A stretch of DNA of 64,000 bases, from positions 175,414,247 through 175,478,246 of the forward strand of contig CP136064.1 of the NCBI GenBank assembly GCA_032622095.1, given 5' to 3'. The translations under genes were made by a program, and so were the position numbers. Positions 23,361 to 35,749 of the stretch are shown one piece after another. The DNA comes from Siphonodentalium dalli. Taxonomy: Eukaryota > Mollusca > Scaphopoda > Gadilida > Siphonodentaliidae. A model generated the notes under the pieces. The model worked only from the letters and a program-made list of their open reading frames with translations, was not told the DNA's origin and ran no database searches. Numbering within the stretch: the first letter of the stretch is position 1; each line of letters starts with the position of its first letter.

Positions 23361-24197
23361 GCTCAACTTGGCGAAATGGGTTGTTATCAGTCAACTGACC
23401 TTGAATGTATTTGTTTGTCCATTAACAATTTAATTGGCTAACCTACAACACATATCTCTCTTTCAATCGTCACTAAATTTCATGTCTGTTCAGGGTGACA
23501 TCCAGACAGGAGCTATAAAATTTTCCCCAAATTATGTTAAAAACAAATGTTCATCAGTGGCCATCTTTGTTCCCAAAACAATTTCTGAGGGTTATTGTAA
23601 TCACCTGCGGACATGTGTGCATCTGTCAATCCGAATCCTTGTACAGACATTAACTCCCGTTCAAATTATCCAATCGAGACAAAACTTGACAATTAATGAT
23701 CTGACTGGAACCATAATTGAACTTGATTTCAATAAGGTGATGGTTATTCCTCTTAAGAGGAATAACCATCACCTTATTGAAATCAAGTTCAATTATGGTT
23801 CCAGTCAGACAATTTTTTGTTGAGTTAAGCCCCATTTTGACATAGAAGTGCATTTTTGGTTATCCAGATGATAACATGAACAATATTTAACAAGAATATT
23901 TGAGAAGGTGCTAGCCGCTAATTTTGAAAATAGTCACAGTAGAGTTATGCCAGTTTTTCCACTTGGAAATTACAGAATGATAAGTTAATGTCTTCTGAAT
24001 AAAGCCAAACCTAGAGTTTGCTACCTATTTCAGGTGACATGTGGACTTTTATTCAAATTTGAATTCATGGGCTTGTTAAGGAAATTTTTCCGAATTTCAT
24101 TGAAAGTATTGCTGCCAGCAAAAATCTTTGATTTTACTCTTTGCATGAATTTTATCCCATCTTCAAGTTGAGCTATAGTGTCATTAACACTCATTCT
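23361..24197 (+). repeat. Degraded RA-like copy carrying a perfect palindrome
   Basis: It starts cagctcaacttggcgaaatg and ends caagttgagctatagtgtca plus ttaacactcatt. Near 24,110 it retains tgctgccagcaaaaatcttt and ttttactctttgcatgaa from the RA core. The middle differs from RA and holds the palindrome at 23,700-23,809. Confidence 0.6.
23700..23809. repeat. Perfect 110-bp palindrome, no spacer
   Basis: The left arm 23,700-23,754 and right arm 23,755-23,809 are exact reverse complements, meeting at tcctcttaagagga. I checked the arms base by base. The arms carry ctgactggaaccataattga on one side and tcaattatggttccagtcag on the other. Confidence 0.97.
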
Positions 24198-24339
24198 ATA
24201 ATTTAGTTTTGGCGTCAGATAGTTGAGATAGTTTCATCAACGGTAATAGTACTTTAATTAGTTTTTTGATTGATTGATTAATACTCTCACAACAATACCT
24301 ATCACGATATCATATTTGCCGTAGAAGTCCTAAAATAAG
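24198..24339. other. Short spacer
   Basis: Nothing recognised. Confidence 0.3.
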
Positions 24340-26885
24340 GTTTCATGCAATTATGAGCATATCCAGGTTGTGGCGGAGGTAGGTGCCACCGGAGAGCGCA
24401 GAAATTGCGACTGGTATTCCCTGATAGGTATTCTCCAGGTGTATTATGACATTGGAGGTGATCAGCGATCTGCTGGGGCATAGAGATACTACAGCCTGTT
24501 TACCATTTTTTTCTGTCAAAATTTGCCGAATATATTTTAATTCACTAAAAATACTTATAAATTCACAAGTTAGATTTAGAAACATATTCCAAGCGTTTTT
24601 ATATTGCACAAGATCAATAAAGAACGGATAGCTTTATTTCAGGAATTTTTTTTTTTTTGCTGAAAAGTCTCATTTATTTCATGAAAAATATGTAAAATTT
24701 CAAAATAATTCCCGCACATAAGATGCGATAACTTCTAAATAATATAGACTAAGACTCTGAATGTGATTTAATAAACTGACACAAATTATGCTATAAGATG
24801 TACTAACACTTAATGTGCAATTCGTATCTGTTTAGTTGAGATATTAAGAAATATTTCCCCTACCCCAGAGATTTTTCAAAAAATTTCAAAAATGTCAAAA
24901 AATGTCAAAAAGTGAATTTTTTGGCGAAATATTGGACCACTGGGTATGTTTTTACGAATTTTAAATAGATGTTTTCAACTGTAAACAATCTACATCTTAC
25001 ACACTTTAGGAATATATATGCCTAAATATTTTTAAAAACTCAAACCAAATACCTACCGTATTGCTGTATAATGCATCGTAATTTCATAATCTCAATAGCA
25101 TGTATAGCCTAATGCATCAGTAATCTACAAGACTAATTTGAAAAATATTGAATAAAATAAAATTAAACGTTTACTTCACCTTCCTTCCTAATCATACGTG
25201 GGAAAGTCATTACCACAAACCATTTTCTCTTGGTTCTCGATCTGCATAACATTACTGGCCAAAAGAAACCTTATATACAGGCAGCAAATCATTCAGGCCA
25301 TTGCATTGATTACAATTTAGTATGCAGTATTGAGAGACCGCACTGGCTGAAAAGGCACAGCTACTTGCAAGTGGGACATTGCCGTTAAAAACCATCAGAT
25401 AAACATCAAACTGTTCTGACATACTTTTGTGTTGACAACTTTGACATGAATTTGGAGACACAAACTAACAAGCATTTTGTTGATCTAAGATATTCCACCC
25501 TGCATATCTTATTACAGTCTCATCTTTTGTTTTATTTGCCAAACAATGAAAAAGAGAACATACGCATTGGCATAGGTTTTATTGGAAAATGACTCGTTGA
25601 TTAAATCAACTCCAACCATGGCAGGTGAACGTTTTTGAGCCACAATTATGTTCAATTTCTCTCATTGTTTCATGTTCAACTTTTTGTTTTTTCGTTCTGG
25701 CAAACATGACTTTCTTTTAAATATGGTACTCCTATTGGAGAGCTACAATGTGGGTGGAATTAAGATCCCCATGTCTAATTTGTTTCTCCAAATTTATGCC
25801 AAAGTTGTCATCCCAAAAGAACAGTTTGATGTTTATCTGATGGTTTTAATGGCAATGCCCACTTGCTAGTAGCTGTTCCTTTTCATCCTGTGCGTCTCTC
25901 GATACTGCATACTAAATTGTAATCAATGCAATGGCTAAATTGTTTGCTACCTGTATATGTTTCGTTTTGGCAAGTAATATTATGCAGACTGAGAACCAAC
26001 AGAAAATGGTTTGTGGTAATGACTTTCCCGCTTATGTAGGAAGGAAGGCAAAGTAAACGTTTTATTTTATTTTATTTAATATTTTTCAAATTAGTCTTGT
26101 CAATTACTGATGCATTAAGCTATACATGCTATTGAGATTGTGAAATTACGATGCATTATAACAGCAATACAGTAGGAATATGGTTTGATTGTTTTTTTTT
26201 AAAGATAATTAGGCAATATATTCCTAAAGTGTGTAAGATGTGGATTGTTTACACTTGAATACATCTATAAAACGAACGTGAATTTCGTAAAAATATACGA
26301 TGGTCCAATATTGCGCCAAAAAATTCACTTTTTGTAATATTTTGAAAAATCTCGAAAAACTCAGAAATTTTGGGGTAGGGGAAATATTTCTTAATATCTC
26401 AACTAAACGGAGAAGAGTTGCACATTACGTCTTATAGCATATTCTTTGTGTCAGTTTTGTGATGCACATTCAGTTTCTTAGTCTATTTTGTTTAGAAGTT
26501 ATCGCATCTTATATGCAGGCAAAATTTTGAAATTTTCGATATTTTTCATGAAATAAATAAGAATTTTTAGCAAAATATATATTTTTCTTAAAATAAAGCT
26601 ATCCGTTCTTTATTGATCTTGTGCAATATAAAAACGCTTGGAATATGTTTCTAAACCTAACTTGTGAATTTATATGTATTTTTTAGTGAATTAAAATATC
26701 TTCGGCAAATTTTGACAGAAAAAAATGGTAAACAGGCTGTAGTATCGCTATGCCCCAGCAGATCGCTGATCACCTCCAATGTCATAATGCCCCTGGATAA
26801 TACCTATCAGGAAATACCAGTCGTAATTTCTGCGCTCTCCGGTGGCACCTACCTCTGCCACACCCTGGTCTATGACACCAAGCCG
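24340..26885. repeat. Foldback element or giant imperfect palindrome of about 2.5 kb
   Basis: The left arm (about 24,350-25,470) is the inverted, diverged copy of the right arm (about 25,765-26,880). Matching pairs include the region of 24,470-24,500 with 26,735-26,775 (agcagatcgctgatcacctc), and 25,200-25,400 with 25,850-26,035 (aaagtcattaccacaaacca). The central 300 bp is also partly self-complementary. No transposase was found. No clear terminal motif or target duplication was found. Confidence 0.85.
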
Positions 26886-27210
26886 CAATCCTATGAAATG
26901 TCCACATACAAAACTTGATAAAAGTGTCGTTATTCTTAATCAACAGTGTTCCAATCTGTCTTTTCACTTTTGCTGGATGATCGTAGTCCAGCCCAATCAT
27001 TAGAAAACAAGCATATGAAAGTCGGAGAAAAATTTGTTTGCGAAAAAAGTTTACAATGCCGCAGTTGGAAAGCTGATATCTGATGTTTGCTTCGTAGTTA
27101 TGTTATTTGAATGCATACGGTCACAAACAGGAGTATGTGACGCGAGTGTCTCACTGTCTGATATGGCTCTGAAAAAACTCACTCAAGTCATAGAATTATC
27201 ATGGCTATAT
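26886..27210. other. Unassigned
   Basis: Open frames here (27,034-27,231) have no recognised domain. Confidence 0.35.
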
Positions 27211-27426
27211 AGTAATTCCCAAAGTAAGTGACCACTTAACCACAGCAGAATTATTGGTATTTTTTCAGGTTTTAGTCGGAAATATGGCTCGTTGCCATTC
27301 ATCAGAAAGCTCTCACTGAGGCGAGAGCTTTCCGATGAATGGCAACGAGCCATATTTCCGACTAAATCCTGAAAAATTACCCATAATTCTGCTGTGGTTA
27401 AGTAGTCACTTACTTAGGGAATTACT
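27211..27426. repeat. Long near-perfect palindrome, arms of about 104 nt, 8-nt loop
   Basis: The inner arms aaagctctc (27,306) and gagagcttt (27,323) flank the loop actgaggc. Outward, atggctcgttgccattcatc pairs with gatgaatggcaacgagccat. The outer edge pairs agtaattccc with gggaattact. Confidence 0.93.
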
Positions 27427-27605
27427 GTAGTTGTTCAGATCACAGATTTCAAACCTTAGTATTGTAAATTTTGTTTTCATTTTTCGACAGCACAATCTTC
27501 AATTTTACTCTGAATAACACTGTTATATGCTTGTTTTCTAAGAGTGAGGACATGACTAAGGTCATCTAGCAACGATAAAAGTGGAAAGTCTGATTAGGAC
27601 ACTGA

Positions 27606-28061
27606 TTAAAGGTACTCAATCCGATTAAGCATCCCTAAATTACTATTTCTTTGGCTTCAGGGGTAAAAAATATTTAATTCGAGTCGAGGAACCCATCAAA
27701 CAAAGCTCAGAGTTATTAGATATTGATGTTTGAAGTTTTGTTATTTCTATTTTTTCTGTCCCAGAACACGCCGTCAAAAGGATGTTCTCGGTCAAAATTG
27801 CGTTATTATTACCACTTGATTTTAGAGTTATCCATCCTCGTCTGTTTGAATAGTGTTTCTGGTGTACACATCTCATGAAAATTATGAATTTATGGCCAAT
27901 TATTAGTACACATCTCGAGAAAATTACAAATTTCAAAAATCTATATCTAAACTCTGAGCTTTTGTTTGATGGGTTCCTCGACTTGAATCAAATATTATTT
28001 TTTTTACCCCTGAAGCCAAAATAGTAATTTAGGGGTGCTTAATCGGATTGAGTACCTTTAA
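27606..28061. mobile_element. TTAA-flanked MITE, copy 2
   Basis: The ends are ttaaaggtactcaatccgat and atcggattgagtacctttaa, as in copy 1. The two halves are themselves inverted relatives (agtcgaggaacccatcaaac against gtttgatgggttcctcgact), so the element is a near-complete foldback. Confidence 0.85.
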
Positions 28062-28636
28062 TAGGAATGGGACACTTTCTCATTTTTGAATGTTGACATT
28101 TTTCGTAGGGTAGGGTTGGTGTGAGTATAGTGTCATAATAGCCTAAGGAACCTATTAGGACCATTTCCGTTGATGAAGCTACCACTTGATTTCTCATCTA
28201 ATTGATAAAAATTATAGAATTAGCTCATAGTGTGCTCATTTTATTTTATTTTTTAAATCGTTATCATGTCAACTTTGACTAAAAATGTTCAGCAAGAGTG
28301 CCTATTTAACGACCGAGAATCAGATTTCTGCTGAATCTGATTACAGTGTGATATGTGCTACAAGGTAATGTTTCTGGCTATAGTTTAGTGAATGTTAGAC
28401 ATTTTGGCACTTGTGACTCGGCACCTGGTTTTGTTTTGGCACTTTGGATAATTCAGCTCCTGATACTATAATAGAACTTAATATATATAATTCAACTTAA
28501 TAGAATATTTTTATTAACTAGAATATTTCATTTCAACCGTTATAACAATATGACAAAATAAGATCCTGTTAAGCTATAAGTGTAAAATGTATGGTGAGTT
28601 ATAAATAGACTCAAACATCTATCGTTAATCAGGTAA
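28062..28636. other. Unassigned AT-rich DNA
   Basis: Nothing recognised. Confidence 0.35.
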
Positions 28637-29010
28637 GGCGACACCAATTTTTAAGTCTGGTTTACGAACACCTACAACTTTTTTTCCCATTTCATGAAAA
28701 AAAATAAAACTTTTCTCTCCCAAAACATTTTACATGGGTACTGATTTTCATGTGCTGTCGCATCCGGTTCTGCTTATCATCATTTACAGATCCATATTTT
28801 CATGTATTTCATGACAAGAAATATCTTGTTTTGTTCAGAATTTCATTCATAAACATTTTTTTACAATTTTTGTAAAATTTATGTAAAATTCCACGATTTA
28901 CTTGATATAAATTGGGGGGACAATTTTTTTAATTTTAATTTTTTTCTCTCCTGCATCTACTTTTTTTCTCCCCACATGTTCGCAAACCAGAATTAAAAAT
29001 TGGTGTCGCC
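28637..29010. mobile_element. Harbinger-like MITE, TAA duplication
   Basis: The inverted ends are ggcgacaccaatttttaa and ttaaaaattggtgtcgcc; the pairing extends inward through ctggtttacgaaca with one or two mismatches. TAA at 28,634-28,636 is repeated at 29,011-29,013, fitting a 3-bp PIF/Harbinger duplication. The 374-bp interior is T-rich and non-coding. Confidence 0.75.
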
Positions 29011-29013
29011 TAA

Positions 29014-29995
29014 CTGACATTGATGTGACTGACTGATGTACGTAATCGTGTTTGTATTTCAAAATATATTTACCACTTCATCGGTACTTGTTTTCGGAAT
29101 GACAGTTATGATGCCTGTTCATTTATGAACCAGTAATTGTTTGTTTGTATTCTACTCAGTCAAGAATGAATATATTTCGCTTTCATCACGTTCTGGTGAT
29201 ATTTTTATACATGTATAACATGAAATTCATTGGAGGAACTCAATTATTGTAATCAATAATAATCCGGGGGCTTGTGTTCTTTATTTCGCTTACAAATCGG
29301 ACAACATGCTTATAATGTCTATACAGATACCACAAATCAGCAAGTAATCGGCTTAGTTCCTAATTGATTGTTCTTTCATACTTCGCAGAAACTTTCATAC
29401 CCATATGTCCCTTGACATTGGTGTGAACATTTTATTTTATTCATCCATGAATATTGAAAAGAATAGGATAGAATACCTTTCCGGCAGTTTCTGTGGTACA
29501 TTGTAACTACTAATGTGGTCAGAGCAACATATATGATCCTGATCTTAGAAAGAAACATTGTGTAATTGTGTGACTTGTTCATACTACATGGTATAAAATA
29601 GGTTGATAAATACATTAGTAACTTTTGTTATTAACGTTGTGAAGTCTGGCTCCACCCGCAGAATATCAAATTGCACAACAAATATGTTAATTCAAAGATA
29701 AGTACCGAAACATTTGGGACGAAATGTACATAAGTTTGGTTGAAAAACCAGGTGGCAAAACCTCTGCAAAACAAGGTGCAGAAATGTTCAGGTGCCGAAA
29801 CGACTTGCAACAGTGCAGTGTTGAACCATTTTATTATTACAAGATGTAATTTTATTCATATTTTTATATCATTTATATTTTTATGTTTTTTATATTTTTG
29901 AACTATCCAAACATTTAGCTGGATTGGTCACTCCTTGATTTGTTATTCCTCAAACTCAAACAGAAGAGCAATTATGTAGAGAATTTACTCAATAG
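29014..29995. other. Unassigned
   Basis: No exon or repeat boundary was recognised. Confidence 0.35.
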
Positions 29996-30470
29996 TTAAA
30001 GGTACTCAATCCGAACAAGAGGGTCCCCATCTCAACAGATTCCAACAACAACAATCCGATCAGAGGGTCCTATATTACTATTTCTTTGGCTTTGGGGGTA
30101 AAAAATATTTGATTCGAGTCGAGGAACCCATCAAACAAAGCTCAGAGTTATTAGATATTGATTTTTGAAATTTGTTATTTACTCGACATGAGTACTAATA
30201 ATTGCCTTCAACTGCCGTAATCTGCTCAGGATGTGTACACCAAAATCTATTCAAACAGACAAGGATGGATAACTCTAAAATCAAGTGGTAATAATAACGC
30301 AATTTTGACTGAGTTCTGGGCCAGAAAGTATTCCCGATAATGAAAAATATCGATATCTAACAAATCTGAGCTTTGATGGGTGACTTCCTCGACTCGAATC
30401 AAATATTTTTGACCCCCGAAGCCATTGAAATAGTAATTGAGAGGAGTTTTATCGGATTGAGTACCTTTAA
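29996..30470. mobile_element. TTAA-flanked MITE, copy 3
   Basis: The ends are ttaaaggtactcaatccga and tcggattgagtacctttaa with TTAA on both sides. It is closest to copy 1 (both share aacaagtct-free cccatctcaacagattccaa near the left end). Confidence 0.8.
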
Positions 30471-31229
30471 CAATTCAATTTGAATCTATATTCCCAGTTG
30501 AAATCAATTGTTCACAGAAGAGACAGTTGCGAGGAATTGATTAAGACTCGGAACTCATTTCAATCTTAAAGCTTAGAAAAAAGTGGTACTCTCACTGTCT
30601 CCCTCTTTTGTGTTAATTACATGTATTCACTGTTGCTCATATGTTCCACATAAATCACATCTCAGAAGTTTTAAAACATGTTATATGCTTTTGAAATCAA
30701 AGGTAAATGATGGGGAGTGGGTCACCAGTGGACCTGTCTGTAGAGTGCTCATAACATGATTACGTTGTCATAAGCCGCCCAGCCCTGGTTAGACTGGATC
30801 AAACTTCAACAAGCGCAGATTTGTGATTCACACAAAGGGAGGGTAAAATGATTTCTGTATCTGGGCAAGTTTGTCAATAAACTTTCTTATAGACATGCAA
30901 ATCACTAATGCCTTCTTGATGGTGAGCGGTGACCAATTTTTATAGACATATCAAATAGAAACTTGTAATGCATTTTGTTGCAATGCACCACCATACATCA
31001 GCTACTGCCAATATATTGATGTGCTGGAGAGTAACAGATCCCAATTAAGGTCAATTACACTCCATTTTCTCACTAATCTAGCTCACCTGTGATCATATAT
31101 CACCACTGTATCTGACTATCATAAAAACTACAAGATATAGGACCTTAATTTAAACTCTCAGATATTTGGTATGGTGATAGAGCAGCATGGGGGAACAGCT
31201 ACATGCATAGCGCGGGTTTCGTCCACCCA
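30471..31229. other. Unassigned
   Basis: No feature recognised. Confidence 0.35.
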
Positions 31230-31625
31230 TTTTCACCAGAGTTATGGCCCTTTTTTACTTAGAAAATTAAATTTTTCTCTTGTTTTTTTTGGGTTTCCAG
31301 ATGATAGCGTGAGCTTTGGTGGTACGATTGCAAATCCCGTATGTTTGTGGATCAGTTATATGAAAATACATGTCAAGTGCGAATTTGGGTATGATCTGAT
31401 GATTTTTGCCAGAGTTATGGCCCTTTTTTCAACTTAGAAAATTTGAATTTTCGCTTGTTTTTGGGTTTCCGGATCGCTTATTTTGTGGTTTTTAGTCAAC
31501 ATTTCTGTACGAACTTCTTTTGGAATGGTCATATAGACCTCCTCGGATATCCGCAGTTTCGTCCATGCTTAATCCAAATTGCTACGGTCGGGGGCAAATG
31601 CCACGCGACAGCGTACCTCTTGTTC
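31230..31625 (+). repeat. Dispersed repeat R1, copy 2
   Basis: It matches 1-490, sharing gaccatatg-region phrases tggtcatatagacctcctcg and gcaaatgccacgcgacagcg. The copy at the window start has extra sequence of about 130 bp after position 200 that is missing here. Confidence 0.75.
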
Positions 31626-31884
31626 CTTTTTAAGAAGGAACTCATTGGTCAGCATATAAATTATTATGATGTTTTGATAAGCAGCAATTGTCACATCTTT
31701 ATGGTTAGTTGGCATGGATTCTTTTAACACATCTTTATGGTTAGTTGGCAGGGCTAATAATGGTCAGCAAATGACCGACGGCTGTAACCAGAAGAAGAAG
31801 ATTCTTTTAACACCTCTTTGTGTTATTCATTAATTAACAGGTTAGAGTGGTCTGAACATGTAGGCCATGTAATTAAGAAGTGTA

Positions 31885-31945
31885 GACCAGATTCGACAGT
31901 AAATAGCTGTTTTCTAAAATATGTTATTTACTATCGAATCTGGTC
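31885..31945. repeat. Inverted repeat, 21-nt arms
   Basis: Left gaccagattcgacagtaaat pairs with right atttactatcgaatctggtc with one mismatch; the loop is about 19 nt. Confidence 0.85.
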
Positions 31946-32280
31946 TGTCATAGATCAAATAGAAATGGAAAATAATCCTGCTCAAAGTAGTTATGTTTAT
32001 TAATATTAATCCAAATTTACAACACACAGTCAGTCTTATATATTTATTAAATGCAATGATTATCGATGGTGAAGTCATTTGCGTTATTTTATCAGCGATT
32101 GTTGCGTCCGGAATCAAGTTGTAAATATTTACAATTGAGCGTAGTTCAGACGGTGTTTTCTATGGAGTTGTATGGTCTATTTCTGTGAAATTTTGAGTGA
32201 TGTTAGTAGAATGCTACATTCTCCTAGTGGCATTGCGCCTGAGTCCTAATTTATCAGTTTGACACACCACGAACAAGTCT

Positions 32281-32612
32281 TTAAAGATAAGTCCGATTGA
32301 AGGATCCCTATATCGCCAATTAACAACGGTACACCCCAAAAGTAATTTAAGTGTTTGAAATTAGTTCATTACCTCTACATACTACTAACAAATATCACCT
32401 ACAATATAAAAGGTTATTGCGAAATGTCATATACAGCCACGTTTTAGGAGGCAGTCTTAATACCCAGCCAGTGACATTAAACTCTGATAAAATAATTTTG
32501 AGAGATTGAAATAAAATATAGCTTAGCATTACGGAGTGACTTCCTCGACTGAAAAGTGCTATTTAATAGCCCCAAAGCCGAAGAAATGGTAAATCAGGTA
32601 CTAAGAAATTCC
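32281..32612. mobile_element. Decayed relative of the TTAA MITE
   Basis: It starts taaagataagtccgattgaa, resembling the MITE left end. At 32,530-32,600 it has gagtgacttcctcgactgaa and agccccaaagccgaagaaat, matching internal phrases of the family. The right end is not clear. Confidence 0.45.
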
Positions 32613-33324
32613 ATCTGAACACATAGAACTTGTAACAGTAAAAAAAAAAAGTTCAACAAGAGTGTCATCCAACGAAGACCTAACTACATGTTGAACTCCA
32701 AATGCTGTCATTTTCCTTGGTTTCTAGACATTTAAAAAGCAATAGCGAAGGGGTGGTATGCGGAAACAAGTCATTTACCCTCAACTGCAATATAAGTAAT
32801 TTCCCTGGAAATAATGAGCAACAGCGATTATTTTAAAACTTATGCATATGACAAGAAGCTGTTTTCTTGTTTCTGTTTGATGGTTAAATAATTGGTATTT
32901 GGTATTGGGTAGATCAAAATTCCATATTTTTATTTCATATTCATAGATTGTTATATCATTTTACATGTTTTATTACAGAATATTTACATACTATGTGTTG
33001 TCATCACTAAATCCAGCATTCTGATCGGTCGGCACCCACATGGCTAGTTGCAATTATTTATCGGTGAATGCACAACAGCTAATAACTGCAAGCTCTTAAC
33101 AACATCGATACGTCATTTGGGTTTGGAAAGACGAACGTGTAATGTTTTGGGCGCATTTGGATTCGCGCAGGATTGACTTAATTAATCATCGGGTTTCAAT
33201 TGTTCCTGTTAACTTTTGCCAAGGGTGCTATGGGATATTTTGGGCTGGTTTTGTCACGATACACTTTTCGATTTAAATACATTTACAAAAGTGGCTTTTT
33301 CGCTAAATGAATATAAATATAAGA

Positions 33325-33472
33325 ATTAACTGTCATGTGGACTGTTTTTATGGAGATGTAACCGTGAGGTAGTGGTCATAACTTGTATGTAAAACCCTTC
33401 GGGTTTTACACAAGTTATAACCACTTACCTCACGGTTACATCTCCATAAAAACAGTCCACATGACAGTTAAT
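33325..33472. repeat. Near-perfect 148-bp palindrome with a 3-nt loop
   Basis: The arms pair from attaactgtcatgtggactg to cagtccacatgacagttaat and meet at aaaacccttcgggtttt. Only a few mismatches or single-base indels were seen. Confidence 0.93.
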
Positions 33473-33942
33473 CCTTATTTAATCTTAATAAAATTATATA
33501 ATGAAAAATATATTGCATTATTGATGCTCACAAAACCATAGCAAAATGAGCTGTTATATTGAATGACAATTAACTGGAAACTAAATTTTCAAGTTAGTGT
33601 TTAATATTAAAGTTTAGTTATGTTTTCATTAAACTTTTGAGATTGCAACTGGAAATGGGTTGGAACTTAAAAGAATCATTGCATTCTACTCTGAGCAGTT
33701 TCTGATTCTGACTTTTACTGATGAAGAGTGATTATTGAATCATCTAAGTATCAATATCTGAGGCAATGGATATCTTCTAATAATACCCCCACTCACACAG
33801 TGAATAGTGAGTTTATCTTGTTAAAGTTATTGGGTCTCAATGAAATATTTCAGATTTCAGTGTTTTTATCATGAGGGTTTAAAGAGGGATCATGCATTAA
33901 TTTTGTGCAATTATGTGTATTGATATTATTTTTTGTCCCCCG
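33473..33942. other. Unassigned
   Basis: Nothing recognised. Confidence 0.35.
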
Positions 33943-34465
33943 AAAATAAATTTATTTTCGGGGGACTGTAGGAACGGGCTCTGTCCGTCCGTTCGTCTGT
34001 CACACTTTTGAGTACCTTCATGGTGTAATCATCTCCTCCTACAGTTTCCATGCTAGAGATTTGTAGCTTCAGAATATTGTTGCCCATATATTGAAGATGT
34101 GCAACATGTATATAGATGACGTAATAATTATTTTTTGACAGAGTTATTAACCCTTTTCGACTTAGAAAATTTCAACATTTTTTATAATTTTCTGTATGAG
34201 GGTACCTTCATGGTGTAATCAACTCCTCCTACAGTTTTGATCGTGGATATTTGAAATTTCAGACTATACTGTTACCCACATATTGGAGATGTGTTGGGTT
34301 ATATTTAGTTTTGACTGTGAGATAAACATGTTTGATAAGGGTGGTTGATTTATTTTGTCAACATATGAACCTTTTCAACTTAGAAAATTTAAACATGTTT
34401 TTTAATTTCTTTAACATCAACTTGCCATGTTTTCGGGGGACACTGGTCAGCTGACCTTTTATTTA
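33943..34465 (+). repeat. Dispersed repeat R3, short copy without the 161-bp core
   Basis: It starts with the terminal hairpin cccccgaaaataaatttatt plus ttcgggggac, then gtccgtccgttcgtctgtc. The phrase accttcatggtgtaatca occurs twice. It ends cttgccatgttttcggggga. Confidence 0.8.
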
Positions 34466-34748
34466 TTTATCGCCCTTTATCACCTCGATAGGATGATGAA
34501 TATTACTATGTCGAATCATAAACCATGGAAACAAGCTTCTAAAAGATACTTAGGTCAAAGCAGTCCAAAATAAACCAAATGATTAATGTATTCAAACATA
34601 ATACGGATTTTATCACATAATTAGCCCCTAAATCAAACGGCTATACCATGGGAACTGAAAATTTGCATACCTGTAGTAATTTGACCTGGGAGCATTATTA
34701 GATAGGTCCTGTTCACCTCAGATGTTTTAAAAGGGCACAAACACTTAT
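34466..34748. other. Unassigned; one unit of a 145-bp degenerate repeat
   Basis: The phrase attagataggtcctgttcac at about 34,698 matches the tandem series at 35.8-36.3 kb. Confidence 0.4.
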
Positions 34749-35735
34749 TAGCTCAACTTACTTTGTAAGTTTGAGCTATTGCCATGGCTTGGCGTCCGTC
34801 GTCCGTGTGTCGTCAACAATTTCCTTTGGTGCGGGCTACAGGTCGTATCTTTGGTCTGATCTTTATGAAATTTGTCATGAATGTTAACATTGACATGTAG
34901 ATGGGAACAAGTCATTTTGGGGTCATTCGGCCAAAAAACATGGCCGCTGGTGGCCATCTTGGATTTTACTCTTTGCATCACTAAATCCTTTGACACATCC
35001 TACAGACCACATCTCTGATCCGATCATCACCAAACTTCATATGGATCATCGGGGCGACCTCTAGATGGGAACGAGTCATTTTAGGGTCATTTGGCGAAAA
35101 AAACATTGTCGCCGGCAGCCATATTGGATTTTACTCTTTGCATCACTGAATACTTTGACACACCCTACATACCACATCCCTGATCTGATCATCACCAAAC
35201 TTCATATGGATCATCGGGGTGACCTCTTGATGGGGAACGAGTCATTTTGTGGTCATTCAGCAAAAAAATATTGTCACCAATGGCCATTTTGGATTTTACT
35301 CTTTGTATGACTAAATATTTCTACAAAATCCATTAGCATGGGTTATAGACCGATCTGTTTGTTTGATCTTCATGAAATTTGTCATGGATGTTGACATTGA
35401 CATGTAGATGGGAACGAGTCATTTTGGGGTCATTCGGCAAAAAAACATGGCCGCCGGTGGCCATTTTAGAATTTCCTCTTTGCATCACTAAATCCTTTGG
35501 CACACCCTACAGACCACATCCCTGATCCGATCATTATGAAACTTTTCATGAATGTTTATATTGACATGTAGATGGGAACGAGTCATTTTGGGGGTATTGG
35601 TCTCTCTTCACATTTACATTTTGTCTTACTTAGACATTTCAATTAGCTCCTTTCCTAATTCCTCCATTTACTGTCAACCATTAAATTATTCCCCTACCTA
35701 AGTTGAGCTACAGTGTCATTGACACTTTCATTTTA
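34749..35735 (+). repeat. RA repeat, copy 5 (about 5 units)
   Basis: It starts tagctcaacttactttgtaa and ends aagttgagctacagtgtcat. The internal units alternate between the standard core and a variant with gaccacatctctgatccgat and cttcatatggatcatcgggg, so this is a distinct subfamily. Confidence 0.85.
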
Positions 35736-35749
35736 TATATATTTTGGCT

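Larger units (their letters stand above)
31626..33324. other. Non-coding; inverted repeat and an old MITE copy
   Basis: An inverted repeat lies at 31,885-31,945 and a decayed relative of the TTAA MITE at about 32,281-32,612; both are listed separately. The phrase tctttatggttagttggca is repeated at 31,697 and 31,733. Nothing else was recognised. Confidence 0.4.

Noticed and set aside
23434..23853. 129-residue (+) and 67-residue (-) frames sharing an identical peptide
   Set aside because: The shared peptide exists because the region is a perfect palindrome.
34748..34996. Frames of 60-110 residues in RA arrays (VKSKMAAGGHVFWPNDPKMT-like)
   Set aside because: The same peptide recurs at every RA copy in many broken versions; it is the repeat core read on the - strand.
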